From contig NZ_JAUSCF010000031.1 in the NCBI RefSeq assembly GCF_030651625.1, forward strand, positions 248,001-312,000: a stretch of DNA of 64,000 nucleotides, in the 5' to 3' direction. A model generated the notes under the pieces. It was not told where the DNA came from and did not search any database. It was given only the letters and a program-made list of their open reading frames with translations. The translations under genes and the position numbers were made by a program. Positions 43,458-53,187 of the stretch are shown in pieces; the stretch's first letter is position 1; each line of letters opens with the position of its first letter. This stretch comes from Hydrogenophaga sp. (GTDB lineage: Bacteria > Pseudomonadota > Gammaproteobacteria > Burkholderiales > Burkholderiaceae_C).

Positions 43458-44438
43458 ATGTCGAAACACCTCAACCCCCGAGCGCTTCTCACACCCGCAT
43501 CACGTGGCATGCTTGATCGCATTGCGCGAGCGGGGCATCCGCCCATGCATGCCCTTTCCCCTGACCAGGCCAAGCAGGCCTACGCAGCGGGTGCGGGGGT
43601 CCTCGACCTGCAGCCGCACAAGCTGCCGCGGGTGGAGGATGTGCTCATCTCTGCACGCGATGGCCAACGATTGCCAGCGCGCCTTTTTGCGCCATCATCA
43701 GACGTTCCCTTGCCTGTGCTGCTGTACTTCCACGGCGGCGGATTCACGGTGGGCAGCGTGGCCACGCACGAACCGCTTTGCCGGCACCTGGCCCATCTGG
43801 CCGAATGCGCGGTCGTGTCGGTGGACTACCGCCTGGCACCCGAATGGAAGTTTCCGACCGCCGTACACGACGCCTGGGACAGCCTGGCGTGGCTGCGGGA
43901 GCATGCGCTGGATCTGCGGCTCGATGGTGCCCGCATGGCCATTGGTGGCGACAGTGCAGGGGGCACGCTGGCGGCGGTGACCGCCATCGCGGCCCGCGAC
44001 GCTGGCTGGGCGCTGGCGTTGCAGCTGCTTTTCTATCCGGGTTGCGCAGGCCACCAGAACACACCTTCGCACCACACCTTCGCCAAGGGGTTCCTGTTGG
44101 AAGAGCCCCACATCAGCTACTTCTTCGACCAGTACCTCAACGAACCCGCCGAACGCGACGATTGGCGTTTTGCGCCGCTGGATGGGGTGGACGCCAGCGG
44201 CGAGATTCCGGATCTGGAAGGCGTAGCGCCGCTCTGGATCGGTCTGGCCGAGTGCGACCCGCTGGTCGACGAAGGCGTGATGTACGCGGACCGCATGCGC
44301 ATGGCGGGTGTGCCTGTCGATCTGGAAATTTACGCAGGCATGGTCCACGGGTTCATTCAGTTTGCACGGGCCCTGCCGCAGGCGCTCACGGCGCACAACG
44401 ATGCGGCGCGAGCGCTCCGCCAGGCGTGGCGTGCCTGA
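43458..44438 (+). CDS. HSL-family alpha/beta hydrolase (esterase/lipase)
   Basis: This is a 326-residue cytoplasmic esterase of the hormone-sensitive-lipase group. The oxyanion motif is HGGG (LLYFHGGGFTVGS), the nucleophile elbow is GDSAGG, and the acid and base are in ECDPLVDEG and MVHGFIQF. The start at 43458 (MSKHLNPRALL) gives the normal length; the upstream in-frame extension runs into the promoter region. The substrate is unknown, though short acyl esters are typical. Confidence 0.93.
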   Translation: MSKHLNPRALLTPASRGMLDRIARAGHPPMHALSPDQAKQAYAAGAGVLDLQPHKLPRVEDVLISARDGQRLPARLFAPSSDVPLPVLLYFHGGGFTVGSVATHEPLCRHLAHLAECAVVSVDYRLAPEWKFPTAVHDAWDSLAWLREHALDLRLDGARMAIGGDSAGGTLAAVTAIAARDAGWALALQLLFYPGCAGHQNTPSHHTFAKGFLLEEPHISYFFDQYLNEPAERDDWRFAPLDGVDASGEIPDLEGVAPLWIGLAECDPLVDEGVMYADRMRMAGVPVDLEIYAGMVHGFIQFARALPQALTAHNDAARALRQAWRA

Positions 44439-44464
44439 ATCCGGATCCTCTGCGGAGCGCTCCA

Positions 44465-45028
44465 TCAGGGAGGCAGCGTGACACCCTCGGTTTGCCCGTA
44501 CCGGGTTCGGCGGTCGTACTCGATTTCGGCTTGAATCGCTTCGCCAAGGATGCGCCGCCCAAGACCGTTGGCCGCAGATTCCAGCAATGGGCAGGTGGCT
44601 TGCGGTGGCAACGCCAGGATCTGGCGATCAATTTGGTGAGCCGCATCCAGACCGAACTGGTAGTGGCCCAATTCGTGTCGCCGCAACGCGGTCACGTATG
44701 GGTCAAAAGCCTGGCGAACGTCATCCGGTGCACCCGATAGCACCGGCAAGGTGATGACACCGGTGACCCGGGTTTGGGTGTTGTGGATTTCGCAGCGACC
44801 GTCGGCGGTGAGGTTCCACCACAGTTGCCAGCTGACGTTCCAGCGTGTGAAGCCATGAAAGATCTTGCCGCCGTGGCGAACGGGGGACGCCGCACTGATC
44901 GCCTTTCGCAAAGACATGTCTGCACGGTAAGGCACGTGGTAGGTCTTGACTTCAAGGGACTGAACTACTTCTGCGGCGGTCGGCGCAGCAACAAATGACA
45001 GAGACAGCAGACAAAGCAGGGCGCGCAT
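44465..45028 (-). CDS. Exported DUF922-like putative zinc protease
   Basis: This is a 187-residue precursor with a signal peptide (LLCLLSLSFVAAPTAAE). The mature part contains the YxVxG-like TYHVPYRADMSL and GFTRWNVSW segments of DUF922 and the metal-binding motif RRHELGHYQFGLDAA, an HExxH-type sequence. DUF922 members are predicted Zn-dependent proteases. Catalysis is inferred from the motif. It is convergent with the esterase gene, 26 bp away. Confidence 0.78.
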   Translation of the reverse strand: MRALLCLLSLSFVAAPTAAEVVQSLEVKTYHVPYRADMSLRKAISAASPVRHGGKIFHGFTRWNVSWQLWWNLTADGRCEIHNTQTRVTGVITLPVLSGAPDDVRQAFDPYVTALRRHELGHYQFGLDAAHQIDRQILALPPQATCPLLESAANGLGRRILGEAIQAEIEYDRRTRYGQTEGVTLPP

Positions 45029-45145
45029 GGTAGCCCATCGTACAGGCTGTAGGGCTCAGCCACCTGCCATTTGCTGCCACATGCAGCACAGTCCTTAAAC
45101 CACTATCCTCACGTCATTGGTACAAAACCCCCATGGAGCCCCGAC

Positions 45146-46012
45146 ATGCCGCTGACCCGTGCCGACTTCCGCTTTTTCCACCGCTTGCGCGTGCGCTGGG
45201 CCGAGGTGGACATGCAGAAGATCGTCTTCAATGCCCACTACCTGATGTATTTCGACACCGCCATTGCGGACTACTGGCGGGCGCTTGCGCTGCCTTACGA
45301 GGCATCCATGCATGCGCTCGAAGGAGACCTGTACGTGGTCAAGGCCACGGTGGAGTTTCACGCATCTGCCCGGGCCGACGACCAGATCGATGTGGCCATG
45401 AAATGCGAGCGCGTGGGCCGGTCCTCCATCGTTTTCACTGGCGCCATTTTTCGCGGTGACGAGCACCTGGTCACCGGCGAAATTGTCTATGTGTTTGCCG
45501 ATCCGGTCACCCAGACCTCGCGCCCGGTGCCACAGGCGTTGCGTGAAATTCTTCTGGGGTATGAGGCCGGCGAAGCCATGACCGAAGTGAAAGTGGGGCC
45601 ATGGAGCCAGCTCGGCAAAGATGCGCAGCGCATCCGCACAGAAGTGTTCGTCGAAGAACAGCGCATCCCCAAGGAACTGGAGTGGGACGCGGCCGATGCC
45701 CAGGCCGTCCACGCCGTGGCGTTCAACCGCCTGGGCCAGCCGGTGGCCACCGGGCGCCTGCTGAATGCTGGCTCCGGGACTGTCAAGATCGGTCGCATGG
45801 CTGTGAACCGCGTGCTGCGTGGCGGCAGCCTGGGCCGTCAGGTGCTCCTCGCATTGATGGACGCGGGCAGGAGTGCCGGTTCGTGTGAAGTGGAGTTGCA
45901 CGCCCAGCGCAGCGCCGAGGGCTTTTACCTTCGCCTGGGATTTCTGCCCCGAGGTGAGGCTTTCGAAGAAGCCGGCATCCCCCACCGGGAAATGTTCAAG
46001 TCGCTGGACTAG
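45146..46012 (+). CDS. YbgC/4HBT acyl-CoA thioesterase fused to GNAT acetyltransferase
   Basis: This 288-residue protein has two domains. Residues 1-135 are a hotdog thioesterase of the YbgC/FadM group, with VRWAEVDMQKIVFNAHYLMYFD carrying the catalytic Asp position, then VVKATVEFHASAR. Residues 145-288 are a GNAT domain resembling YjdJ/ElaA-type acetyltransferases (RTEVFVEEQRIPKELEWD, KIGRMAVNRVLRGGSLGRQVL, EGFYLRLGFLPRGEAFEEAGIPH). A plausible reading is that both act on acyl-CoA pools, but no joint pathway is known to me. GGAG precedes the ATG by 8 bases. Confidence 0.85.
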   Translation: MPLTRADFRFFHRLRVRWAEVDMQKIVFNAHYLMYFDTAIADYWRALALPYEASMHALEGDLYVVKATVEFHASARADDQIDVAMKCERVGRSSIVFTGAIFRGDEHLVTGEIVYVFADPVTQTSRPVPQALREILLGYEAGEAMTEVKVGPWSQLGKDAQRIRTEVFVEEQRIPKELEWDAADAQAVHAVAFNRLGQPVATGRLLNAGSGTVKIGRMAVNRVLRGGSLGRQVLLALMDAGRSAGSCEVELHAQRSAEGFYLRLGFLPRGEAFEEAGIPHREMFKSLD

Positions 46013-46015
46013 GAG

Positions 46016-46274
46016 CCTGTTAACACCGCGGATGTGAGATGCGTTGCAAGTCCAAAGGCCATGCGCATGGCGCAAGGCGCAGACGGGCCGGTGGCCCGGC
46101 GAGGCTTTGCAATGCGACGCATGGCCTTTTGGGTTGCAACCAGGAGCGAATGCAGTCACAAAAGCGCCATTTGTCGTTGCAAGCCTAAGCCAGACGCCCA
46201 GTCTGGCCGTCGTCTCGCGTCCAGACTGGCGATTTTGTGGCTACATTTGCACTCACATCTGCGGTGTTAACAGG
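46016..46274. repeat. 259-bp palindrome-bounded element between convergent genes
   Basis: Terminal arms CCTGTTAACACCGC (46016-46029) and its exact complement (46261-46274) extend to about 23 of 24 matching positions. Inside are two further inverted pairs: GTTGCAA...AAAGGCCATGCG with its complement near 46110-46140, and CCCAGTCTGG with CCAGACTGG near 46200-46230. The upstream gene's stop runs into TAGGAGCCTG, which also bounds the element at 15099. It fills the gap between two convergent genes. It could be a MITE/REP element, a terminator or a structured RNA. Confidence 0.75.
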
Positions 46275-46279
46275 TCCCG

Positions 46280-47134
46280 TCACCAGGCCAGACTTTCGCT
46301 GACCTTCTGCCGGTCTGACCAGCGGTGTATCTGGTGTTGCTCCGCTGGCGGTGCATGGGTCCATTCGTCCATCTGGACCCGCCAGTGGCGAAGCGCGGCA
46401 GACCCTTGCAGGTCAACCCGGAGCAACAGGCTGCTGCGGGTGCCGTAGTGGCGCTCGGGGATGTGCACGAACGCGCTGGAGAGCGCCCTCTCAGCCGCTT
46501 CAGGCACTCCCGTTCGGGGCAGTTCGCTGGCCGCAGCCAGTCCAGAATCGGCCAGTGCCTGCGTCAGCGTTCGCTCAGCGTCGAAAGCACTTTGCTCGAC
46601 CGACATACGCATGGCGTGTGCGAGCCGCTGTGTTTTGGGCCAAGGGGTGTCCAGCACTGCATTGGACAGGCTGTAGACACCGGGCGAGAGCAATCGATGA
46701 TGGAGCTTGGGTGGGCAGTCTTCGTGAGGCGCTTCGGGCGGGCGGTTGCCCACCCACCCCCAAACATCGCGGTGAAAATCACCCACCACCAGATTGAACC
46801 CTGCATAGTCACCGGCCACGATGCCTGCGACCATGCCAGGCCAGTCCAGATCACCTTGCAGCCACCGCAAGGGAAGCTGGCCGCGGCTTCTTCTCGCACG
46901 CTTTTCGCTCGCGCCTCGCACATTGGTGAGCATCGCAACACGGCCGTTGGCCGCAGCACCGAGCCAGGTGCCGCCATCCTTGAGGTCACGACCCGACCAT
47001 ATTTCTTGTTGCCTTGCGGGGGTGGTCCAGCGGCGCAGTGGGTCCGTGGGCCGGTCAAAAAACTCATCGCGATTCCCTGCAATGATCAGCGGTCGCGAGG
47101 GGCTCATGCCAATGGCAAAGGCGATCAGGCACAT
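46280..47134 (-). CDS. NRDE family protein (TANGO2-like)
   Basis: This 284-residue protein begins MCLIAFA and contains the name-giving GNRDEFFDRPT motif, plus GGTWLGAAANGRVAMLTNVR and GVYSLSNAVLDTPWPKT. The N-terminal cysteine (Cys2) and fold suggest an Ntn-hydrolase-like domain. Bacterial functions are unestablished; the animal homologue is linked to haem and lipid handling. It lies 12 bp downstream of ygfZ on the same strand and is probably co-transcribed. Confidence 0.9.
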   Translation of the reverse strand: MCLIAFAIGMSPSRPLIIAGNRDEFFDRPTDPLRRWTTPARQQEIWSGRDLKDGGTWLGAAANGRVAMLTNVRGASEKRARRSRGQLPLRWLQGDLDWPGMVAGIVAGDYAGFNLVVGDFHRDVWGWVGNRPPEAPHEDCPPKLHHRLLSPGVYSLSNAVLDTPWPKTQRLAHAMRMSVEQSAFDAERTLTQALADSGLAAASELPRTGVPEAAERALSSAFVHIPERHYGTRSSLLLRVDLQGSAALRHWRVQMDEWTHAPPAEQHQIHRWSDRQKVSESLAW

Positions 47135-47146
47135 CCCGCAAACACC

Positions 47147-48100
47147 TCAGATGTCTTCGAGCAGAGGGTAGGGAAGGGCAAGCAGTTGCAGGGTGGGGCC
47201 ATCGGCGGCACCGGCGCTGAGCCGTCCCGAAACCGCTGCACTGGTCTGCATTGAAACGATCGCGTCCCATCCGCCATGGGGTCGCTCCCCTGCCGCTGCA
47301 ACGGTGCCGCATGGCTGTTCTGCATCAGTTTCATGAAACACCGGCTGACCGACCTCAAGCGGGGAGGCGCTGTGTACGATAAAGGCCCGCCGCTTTAGCG
47401 TGCCCCGGAACTGACTGCGTGCCACCACCTCTTGCCCGGGGTAGCAGCCCTTCTTGAAGTTCACCCCACCCACCGATTCATAGTTGAGCATCTGGGGCAC
47501 AAAGGCCTCCACCACGGGGTGGCTGAGCATGGTCACACCGCTCACGACCTCCAGCCAGTTCCAGTCGCGCTCGTCGAGCAGGGACCCTGCCGGCATGGTC
47601 TGGCTGGCAGGTGCCAGCCACAGCGCACGGGGCGTATCGCCGGCCGGATACAGGCGCACCACTTGCGCACCGTCCGATTCGAACTTGCTCCAGGCCAGTT
47701 CTGGCAGCGCCTCAGGCACTGCCGAGCCTGCCAGCCCCCACAACTGGAAGTCGTCGCTGGCATCACTGATTTTGGCCTTGGCGCGCAGAACGAACATGCT
47801 CAGCCGCTTGAGCGTGGCCGGCAGCAGGTCGCGGTTGCACACCAGCAGGATCTCGTCATCTGTGAGCTTGAAGCCGATGAAACTCGCCAGCATGCGCCCC
47901 TTCGCCGAGCAGAAGGCCGCCAGGCGCGCCTCGCCGAGCCCCAGCAGGGCAAAGTCCTGCGTCAGTTGACCGTGTAGAAACGGGGAGGCATCAGCGCCCA
48001 TCACCCGGATCACCCCCAGGCGGCTTAACCGCGCCACCCCGTGCATGGGCACTGCATCAAGGGAATTCTGAACAGAGGAAGTCATAGGGGTTTCGCTCAT
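47147..48100 (-). CDS. ygfZ: Folate-binding Fe-S assembly protein YgfZ
   Basis: YgfZ is a tetrahydrofolate-dependent factor for repair or assembly of certain iron-sulphur enzymes. The 317-residue protein has the diagnostic KGCYPGQEVVARSQFRG motif near residue 215, with the conserved cysteine, and an aminomethyltransferase-like N-terminus (FLHGQLTQDF, CSAKGRMLASF). The start may be 48100 or 48085 (MTSSVQNS). It is divergent from mltG. Confidence 0.93.
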   Translation of the reverse strand: MSETPMTSSVQNSLDAVPMHGVARLSRLGVIRVMGADASPFLHGQLTQDFALLGLGEARLAAFCSAKGRMLASFIGFKLTDDEILLVCNRDLLPATLKRLSMFVLRAKAKISDASDDFQLWGLAGSAVPEALPELAWSKFESDGAQVVRLYPAGDTPRALWLAPASQTMPAGSLLDERDWNWLEVVSGVTMLSHPVVEAFVPQMLNYESVGGVNFKKGCYPGQEVVARSQFRGTLKRRAFIVHSASPLEVGQPVFHETDAEQPCGTVAAAGERPHGGWDAIVSMQTSAAVSGRLSAGAADGPTLQLLALPYPLLEDI

Positions 48101-48217
48101 GCTGGATCGGAGAATGTGGTTGGAAGGGCTCCCCGAAGGCCTCGATTATCATCGTCCTCCCATGTATTCAATGATCCCAGCGCATTTACCCTCGCCGAAG
48201 TCGAGCCACTGATCCGT

Positions 48218-49219
48218 ATGTTCAAACGCTTGTTTTCGATCACCTTGCTGTTGGGCGTTTTGGGCTATGTCGCGATCATCTGGTGGTTGCAAAGACCTTT
48301 GGACATGGTGGCCACCGTCACGGACGGTGCCCCGCTTGAAGTCACGATCGCTCCTGGGTCCTCTGCGCAGTCCGTCGCAGAAGCCCTTTCCGGGGCGGGT
48401 GTCAAGCTTCCGCCCGTCATGCTTTACGCCTGGTTTCGCGCTTCGGGACAGGCACGCAGCATCAAGGCTGGAAGCTACGAATTCCCTCCAGGCACCACAC
48501 CCACAACACTGCTGGACAAGCTGGTGCGTGGCGAACAGGCCTTGCGCAGCGTGACCTTGATCGAAGGCTGGAACATTCGGCAGGTGCTCCAGGCAGTGCG
48601 TTCTTCACCTGATCTCACGCCCGATCTGGAAGGTTTGTCGTATGAAGAAATCATGACCCTGATCGGCTATCCAGGCGTACATCCGGAGGGACGGTTTTTC
48701 CCGGACACCTACCGTGTGGTCAAACGCGCTCCTGCATCGAGCGTGCTGCGCGCAGCGGCGCAGGCAATGGATCAGCGGCTTGCGGACGTTTGGGCTCAAC
48801 GCCTTCCCAACACGCCCCTGCGGTCGCCTGAAGAAGCCCTGATACTTGCCAGCATCATCGAGAAAGAAACCGGACTCGAGAGCGATCGTGGTCGCGTGGG
48901 TGGCGTATTCACCAATCGGCTGCGCATCGGCATGAGGCTGCAGACGGACCCCACCGTGATCTACGGGCTGGGTGAGACTTTTGAGGGCAATCTGCGCCGA
49001 GTGCATTTGCAGACAGACACGCCTTACAACACTTACACCCGTGCAGGCCTCCCTCCCACGCCCATCGCCATTCCCGGGCGCGCGTCGCTGATGGCAGCGG
49101 TGCGACCCGAAAGCACCACTTCGATGTACTTCGTGGCCCGGGGTGATGGCTCCAGCCAGTTCAGCGCCACGCTGGAAGAACACAACGCCGCCGTGCGCCG
49201 CTACATACTGGGGCGCTGA
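48218..49219 (+). CDS. mltG: Endolytic transglycosylase MltG
   Basis: MltG cleaves nascent peptidoglycan strands in the inner membrane and sets glycan length. The 333-residue protein has one N-terminal membrane helix (about 7-26), a LysM-like region, and the catalytic domain with [14 protein letters not shown] (Glu215 is probably catalytic), [12 protein letters not shown] and [22 protein letters not shown]. The start at 48218 directly precedes the helix. It is followed 25 bp later by tmk. Confidence 0.96.
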   Translation: MFKRLFSITLLLGVLGYVAIIWWLQRPLDMVATVTDGAPLEVTIAPGSSAQSVAEALSGAGVKLPPVMLYAWFRASGQARSIKAGSYEFPPGTTPTTLLDKLVRGEQALRSVTLIEGWNIRQVLQAVRSSPDLTPDLEGLSYEEIMTLIGYPGVHPEGRFFPDTYRVVKRAPASSVLRAAAQAMDQRLADVWAQRLPNTPLRSPEEALILASIIEKETGLESDRGRVGGVFTNRLRIGMRLQTDPTVIYGLGETFEGNLRRVHLQTDTPYNTYTRAGLPPTPIAIPGRASLMAAVRPESTTSMYFVARGDGSSQFSATLEEHNAAVRRYILGR

Positions 49220-49244
49220 CCGCCTCTCCGAATCCCTACCCCCG

Positions 49245-49904
49245 ATGTCAACCACCGGATTGTTTGTCAGTTTTGAAGGCATCGACGGAGCCGGCAAATC
49301 CACGCACATTGCCGACCTCGCCGCTGCGTTTGAGGCCCAGGGCCGCAAGGTCACGCTCACCCGTGAACCCGGCGGTACCCCCCTGGCTGAAAAGCTTCGT
49401 GTGCTTGTGCTCAACGACGCCATGGATCCGCTGTGTGAAGCGCTGCTGATGTTCGCAGCACGGCGAGACCATCTGCTCCAGGTGATCGAGCCTGCGCTGG
49501 CCCGGGGTGATGTGGTCTTGTGCGACCGCTTTACCGATGCCACCTTCGCATACCAGGGGTACGGTCGTGGTTTTGATCTGGCCGTACTGAGTCAGCTGGA
49601 GCAGTGGGTTCAACGTCTCCCAGATGACCCCGGGCGATTGCGTCAGCCTGATCTCACGGTCTGGTTTGACCTCTCTGCCCAGGTGGCCGCCGAACGCCTG
49701 GCCTCTGCCCGTGTACCCGACCGCTTTGAGTCACAGCCCGTGGCCTTCTTCAGCCAGGTGGCGCAAGGTTATGCGCTGCGTATGCAGGCCAGCCCGGCGC
49801 GCTTCGCACGCATTCACGCCGACCAGGCAAAGACAGCTGTCTGGCGCGATGTGCGACAGGTGTTCACCGACAAGGGTTGGCTACCGCCCGAGGCGGCTGT
49901 GTGA
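49245..49904 (+). CDS. tmk: Thymidylate kinase
   Basis: Tmk phosphorylates dTMP to dTDP for DNA synthesis. The 219-residue protein has P-loop [11 protein letters not shown], the DR(Y/F) motif [24 protein letters not shown], and a lid region with ARVPDRFES. The start at 49245 matches the family ([12 protein letters not shown]). Its stop overlaps the holB start (GTGA). Confidence 0.97.
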   Translation: MSTTGLFVSFEGIDGAGKSTHIADLAAAFEAQGRKVTLTREPGGTPLAEKLRVLVLNDAMDPLCEALLMFAARRDHLLQVIEPALARGDVVLCDRFTDATFAYQGYGRGFDLAVLSQLEQWVQRLPDDPGRLRQPDLTVWFDLSAQVAAERLASARVPDRFESQPVAFFSQVAQGYALRMQASPARFARIHADQAKTAVWRDVRQVFTDKGWLPPEAAV

Positions 49905-50959
49905 GCAACACGGCTGCTGGTTTCGAGGCCCCGACCCTTGCGCCCTGGCTGCAGCGGCAGCTAGAAGCGCTGCTTTCGCAACGGGGCCACGCGCTATTGC
50001 TGGCCGGTCCGTCCGGTCTTGGTCAGTACGAACTTGCACTGGCCCTTGCACGGGCCTGGCTTTGCGAACAGCCCAGCCCTCAAGGTGCTTGCGGTCAATG
50101 CAGCAGCTGTCATGCGATCGACGTGCGAACCCATGCCGATCTGCGCGTGCTGATGCCCGAAACCCTCAGCCTGGATCTGGGATGGCCACTTGACGAAAGC
50201 GCGCAAAAAGAAATCGACGACAAAAAGCGCAAACCCAGCAAATGGATCCGCGTGGATGCGGCGCGCGATGCGGTGACCTTCACCCAGCTCACCCGATCCC
50301 GGGGCGCGGCTCAGGTGATCCTGATCTACCCGGCCGAGCGCATGAACAACGAGTCGGCCAACACGCTGCTCAAGACACTGGAAGAACCGCTGGGCGAGGT
50401 GCGCTTTGTGCTGGCAACTGAAGCCTCCCATCAGTTGCTACCCACCATTCGAAGCCGTTGTCAGACCCACGTCATGGTCTGGCCTGGTGAACAAGAAGCG
50501 CTGGATTGGCTACGGGACGTGGCCGGCAATCTCACGGGAAAAACGGTGGTCCCAGAGCTGGCTAAAACATGGTTGCGGGCGGCAGGCGGGCGCCCGGCGG
50601 ATGCGTTGCACTGGGCATCGGCAGGTCTTCACGCGCAGGCCTGGGCTCAGTTGCCTCAGGCTCTGGCCCGAGGGGACTGGTCCGCCATGGCCGACTGGCC
50701 GCCAGCCCGCCAGCTGGATGTGCTTCAGAAGCTGTGTCACGACCTCATGGCCCACCGTGCGCATGCGCCTACCCGCTTTTTCCCAGCCGAGCATTTGCCA
50801 GCGGTCCCTCGCTGGTTCATGTTGTCCGCCTGGTCGCGCGAGCTCTCCACGGCGGCTCGTTCGGTGGAGCATCCCTACAATGCCGGTCTGATGCAGCAAG
50901 CCTGGGCTGCGCGTACCCGACAGGTCCTGACTGCTGCGGTCGAACCGAAAGCAGGCTGA
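49901..50959 (+). CDS. holB: DNA polymerase III delta' subunit
   Basis: HolB is the clamp-loader subunit that opens the sliding clamp together with delta and gamma/tau. It is 352 residues with the zinc-binding cysteines CGQCSSC, the conserved [18 protein letters not shown] and the sensor-1 TIRSRCQ motif. The P-loop is degraded ([10 protein letters not shown], with Gln for Lys), as expected for delta', which does not bind ATP productively. I chose GTG 49901, which overlaps the tmk stop; a TTG at 49877 is less likely. Confidence 0.95.
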   Translation: MSNTAAGFEAPTLAPWLQRQLEALLSQRGHALLLAGPSGLGQYELALALARAWLCEQPSPQGACGQCSSCHAIDVRTHADLRVLMPETLSLDLGWPLDESAQKEIDDKKRKPSKWIRVDAARDAVTFTQLTRSRGAAQVILIYPAERMNNESANTLLKTLEEPLGEVRFVLATEASHQLLPTIRSRCQTHVMVWPGEQEALDWLRDVAGNLTGKTVVPELAKTWLRAAGGRPADALHWASAGLHAQAWAQLPQALARGDWSAMADWPPARQLDVLQKLCHDLMAHRAHAPTRFFPAEHLPAVPRWFMLSAWSRELSTAARSVEHPYNAGLMQQAWAARTRQVLTAAVEPKAG

Positions 50960-51079
50960 GCCCACAGGTGGAACTGGCTCGCAAGTCCGTCCAACGCCAA
51001 GGCAAAGATAAAGAATGCAGCGTTCTGCAGCATCAGTTGCTGGTCAAATGGCTCAGGTTTGCCGCTAAACTCCGACTCC

Positions 51080-51448
51080 ATGAGCACAACGTCGCCTCCG
51101 TCAGCTGCCGCTCGCCCCAGCGTGATTCAGCTCTCCATCAAGGAGAAGGCTGCCCTGTACGCTGCCTACATCCCCTTGTTTGCCGATGGCGGCATCTTCA
51201 TTCCGTCGTCTCGGGATTACCGGCTGGGTGATGACGTTTACGTGTTGCTCAGTCTGCCGGATGACCCTCAGCGGTATCCGGTGGCAGGCAAAGTCGCGTG
51301 GGTCACGCCTGCGAAAGCGCAGGGGGGACGCACCCAGGGCGTGGGTATCCGTTTTCCTGCCGATGAAAAATCGCGTCTGCTCAAGTTGAAGATCGAAGAA
51401 ATCCTCGGCGCCAGTCTGGGTTCCGAGCGTCCCACGCAAACCATCTGA
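51080..51448 (+). CDS. pilZ: PilZ domain protein, type IV pilus assembly
   Basis: This small 122-residue protein is required for type IV pilus formation in relatives. It has VIQLSIKEKAALYAAYIPLFADGGIFIP, YVLLSLPDDPQRYPVAGKVAWVTP and GVGIRFP, typical of the PilZ of pilus operons, which lacks the c-di-GMP-binding RxxxR motif. The holB-pilZ-tatD order is conserved in many beta- and gammaproteobacteria. The start at 51080 replaces a TTG at 51059. Confidence 0.92.
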   Translation: MSTTSPPSAAARPSVIQLSIKEKAALYAAYIPLFADGGIFIPSSRDYRLGDDVYVLLSLPDDPQRYPVAGKVAWVTPAKAQGGRTQGVGIRFPADEKSRLLKLKIEEILGASLGSERPTQTI

Positions 51449-51520
51449 TTCCGAGCCGCCCGGTTCGGTGCCTGCTCGCCGACTGGACGCAGGTGTTGGC
51501 AATTCCCGTTTGGGCTGCGC

Positions 51521-52336
51521 ATGTTTACCGACTCCCATTGTCATTTGAGCTTTCCCGAGCTGCACCAACAGCTGCCATCCATCCTCGCCGCGATGGCAGA
51601 GGCCGGTGTCGACCGCGCGTTGTGCATCTGCACGACGCTGGAAGAGTTTGAAAACGTTCATGGCCTTGCCCGTGACAACGCCAACCTCTGGTGCACGGTA
51701 GGCGTGCACCCGGACAACGAGGGCGTGCAAGAACCTTCGCTGGACGATTTGCTTACACGAGCGAGGCGCCCTCGTGTGGTGGGTATCGGTGAAACCGGTC
51801 TTGACTACTACCGCCTGGGGGAGCGCACGGTGGCTGACATGGAATGGCAGCGGGAGCGCTATCTGACCCATATCAGGGCGGGTCGTGAAGTGAACCTGCC
51901 ACTCGTGATCCACACCCGCAGCGCATCGGACGACACGCTGGACATCCTGCGAGACAACGGCGGTTTTCAAAGTGGCGGCGGAGCGGAAATCGGGCAAGCA
52001 AGGTCCAGAGGTGTCTTTCACTGCTTCACCGAGACTGCAGAGGTCGCGCGGGCCGCTCTCGACATGGACTTCTACATATCCTTCTCGGGCATCATCACGT
52101 TTCGAAACGCTGCCGACCTGCGCGAAGTGGTTCGTTTTGTACCCATGGAGCGCATACTCATCGAAACCGACAGCCCTTATCTGGCGCCCGTTCCGCACCG
52201 GGGAAAAACCAACTCCCCAGCGTATGTGCCACACGTAGCCAAACAAGTGGCCGAGATCAAGGGCCTGAGTCTGGAACAGGTGGCGACCACCACCAGCCAA
52301 AATTTCGAGCGACTTTTTTCTCGTGTCACGGAGTAA
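51521..52336 (+). CDS. TatD family metal-dependent deoxyribonuclease
   Basis: This is a 271-residue TIM-barrel hydrolase. Metal ligands are visible in FTDSHCHLSF, IGETGLDYYR, VIHTRSA, FHCFTE and ETDSPYLAP. TatD-type enzymes are 3'-5' exonucleases acting on single-stranded or damaged DNA. One unusual stretch, NGGFQSGGGAEIGQARSRG (about 147-165), looks like a small insertion. It follows pilZ by 72 bp and precedes the ankyrin gene by 2 bp. Confidence 0.95.
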   Translation: MFTDSHCHLSFPELHQQLPSILAAMAEAGVDRALCICTTLEEFENVHGLARDNANLWCTVGVHPDNEGVQEPSLDDLLTRARRPRVVGIGETGLDYYRLGERTVADMEWQRERYLTHIRAGREVNLPLVIHTRSASDDTLDILRDNGGFQSGGGAEIGQARSRGVFHCFTETAEVARAALDMDFYISFSGIITFRNAADLREVVRFVPMERILIETDSPYLAPVPHRGKTNSPAYVPHVAKQVAEIKGLSLEQVATTTSQNFERLFSRVTE

Positions 52337-52338
52337 AA

Positions 52339-53022
52339 ATGTTCACAAATTGCCTTAGGTTCATCCGAAAGACATTTGTTTTCACTGGGTTATTTTTCCT
52401 TTCTCTTTGTGCGTTCGCCAGTTCATATGAGGCCTTTTTTGAGGCCGTTCAAAATGACAACGAGTCGGCGGTCATCGGCCTGACCCTTCGCCAGTTCGAT
52501 CTCAACACCCTCAATCCCGATGGCGAACACGCTCTGGTGATCGCCATTCGATCTGGCTCGGTGAAGGTTGCCAACTTCCTGCTGGATCAGAAAGCCGTCA
52601 AAGTCGAGGTGCGAAACCGTCATGGCGAAAGTCCGCTCATGATGGCTGCACTCAAAGGTCAGCTGGCCCTGGCAAAGCGATTGATCGAACGCAAAGCTGA
52701 GGTCAACAAGCCGGGATGGACACCGCTGCACTACGCGGCCACCAACGCCGATCCGGTGAGTGTGGAGATGACACGGTTGATGCTGGAGCACCACGCATTT
52801 ATTGACGCCGTCTCGCCCAACCGGACCACGCCCTTGATGATGGCGGCTCATTACGGGCATCCAGATGTGGTCAAGCTGTTGCTGGAAGAGGGGGCCGATG
52901 CGACCGCAAGAAATGAAAAAGGGCTTACCGCCATCGACTTCGCGCGCGGCGCAAATCGACCCGCTGTCGTCAATATCATCGCCTCGCGTCAGCGCAATCA
53001 GCAGCCGCGCGGCACGTGGTAG
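52339..53022 (+). CDS. Exported ankyrin repeat protein
   Basis: This 227-residue precursor has an N-terminal signal peptide (hydrophobic core TGLFFLSLCAFAS). It has about five ankyrin repeats; clear ones are NRHGESPLMMAALKGQLALAKRL, GWTPLHYAAT, NRTTPLMMAAHYGHPDVVKLLLEEGA and NEKGLTAIDFARGANRPAVV. It is likely a periplasmic protein-protein interaction module. The gap to tatD is only 2 bp, so it is probably in the same transcript. The partner is unknown. Confidence 0.88.
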   Translation: MFTNCLRFIRKTFVFTGLFFLSLCAFASSYEAFFEAVQNDNESAVIGLTLRQFDLNTLNPDGEHALVIAIRSGSVKVANFLLDQKAVKVEVRNRHGESPLMMAALKGQLALAKRLIERKAEVNKPGWTPLHYAATNADPVSVEMTRLMLEHHAFIDAVSPNRTTPLMMAAHYGHPDVVKLLLEEGADATARNEKGLTAIDFARGANRPAVVNIIASRQRNQQPRGTW

Positions 53023-53187
53023 CGCTCAGGAGCGTCAACCTGCGGGTAGTTACTACGTGCAACTACTTAAAGACGAGAGCAGCTTTTGCGCGTTCAATCA
53101 CTGGGTTCGCCCGGGGTGAGGGCAAATTGTGCAGTTCGGCCAACTTCTGACGTGCTTCGTCAGGGTTGAGCGCTCAATGGAGACAGA

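Noticed and set aside
53046..53066. GTAGTT...AACTAC inverted repeat upstream of tctB
   Set aside because: The arms are only 6 bp and the position gives no clear promoter geometry. Too weak to call an operator.
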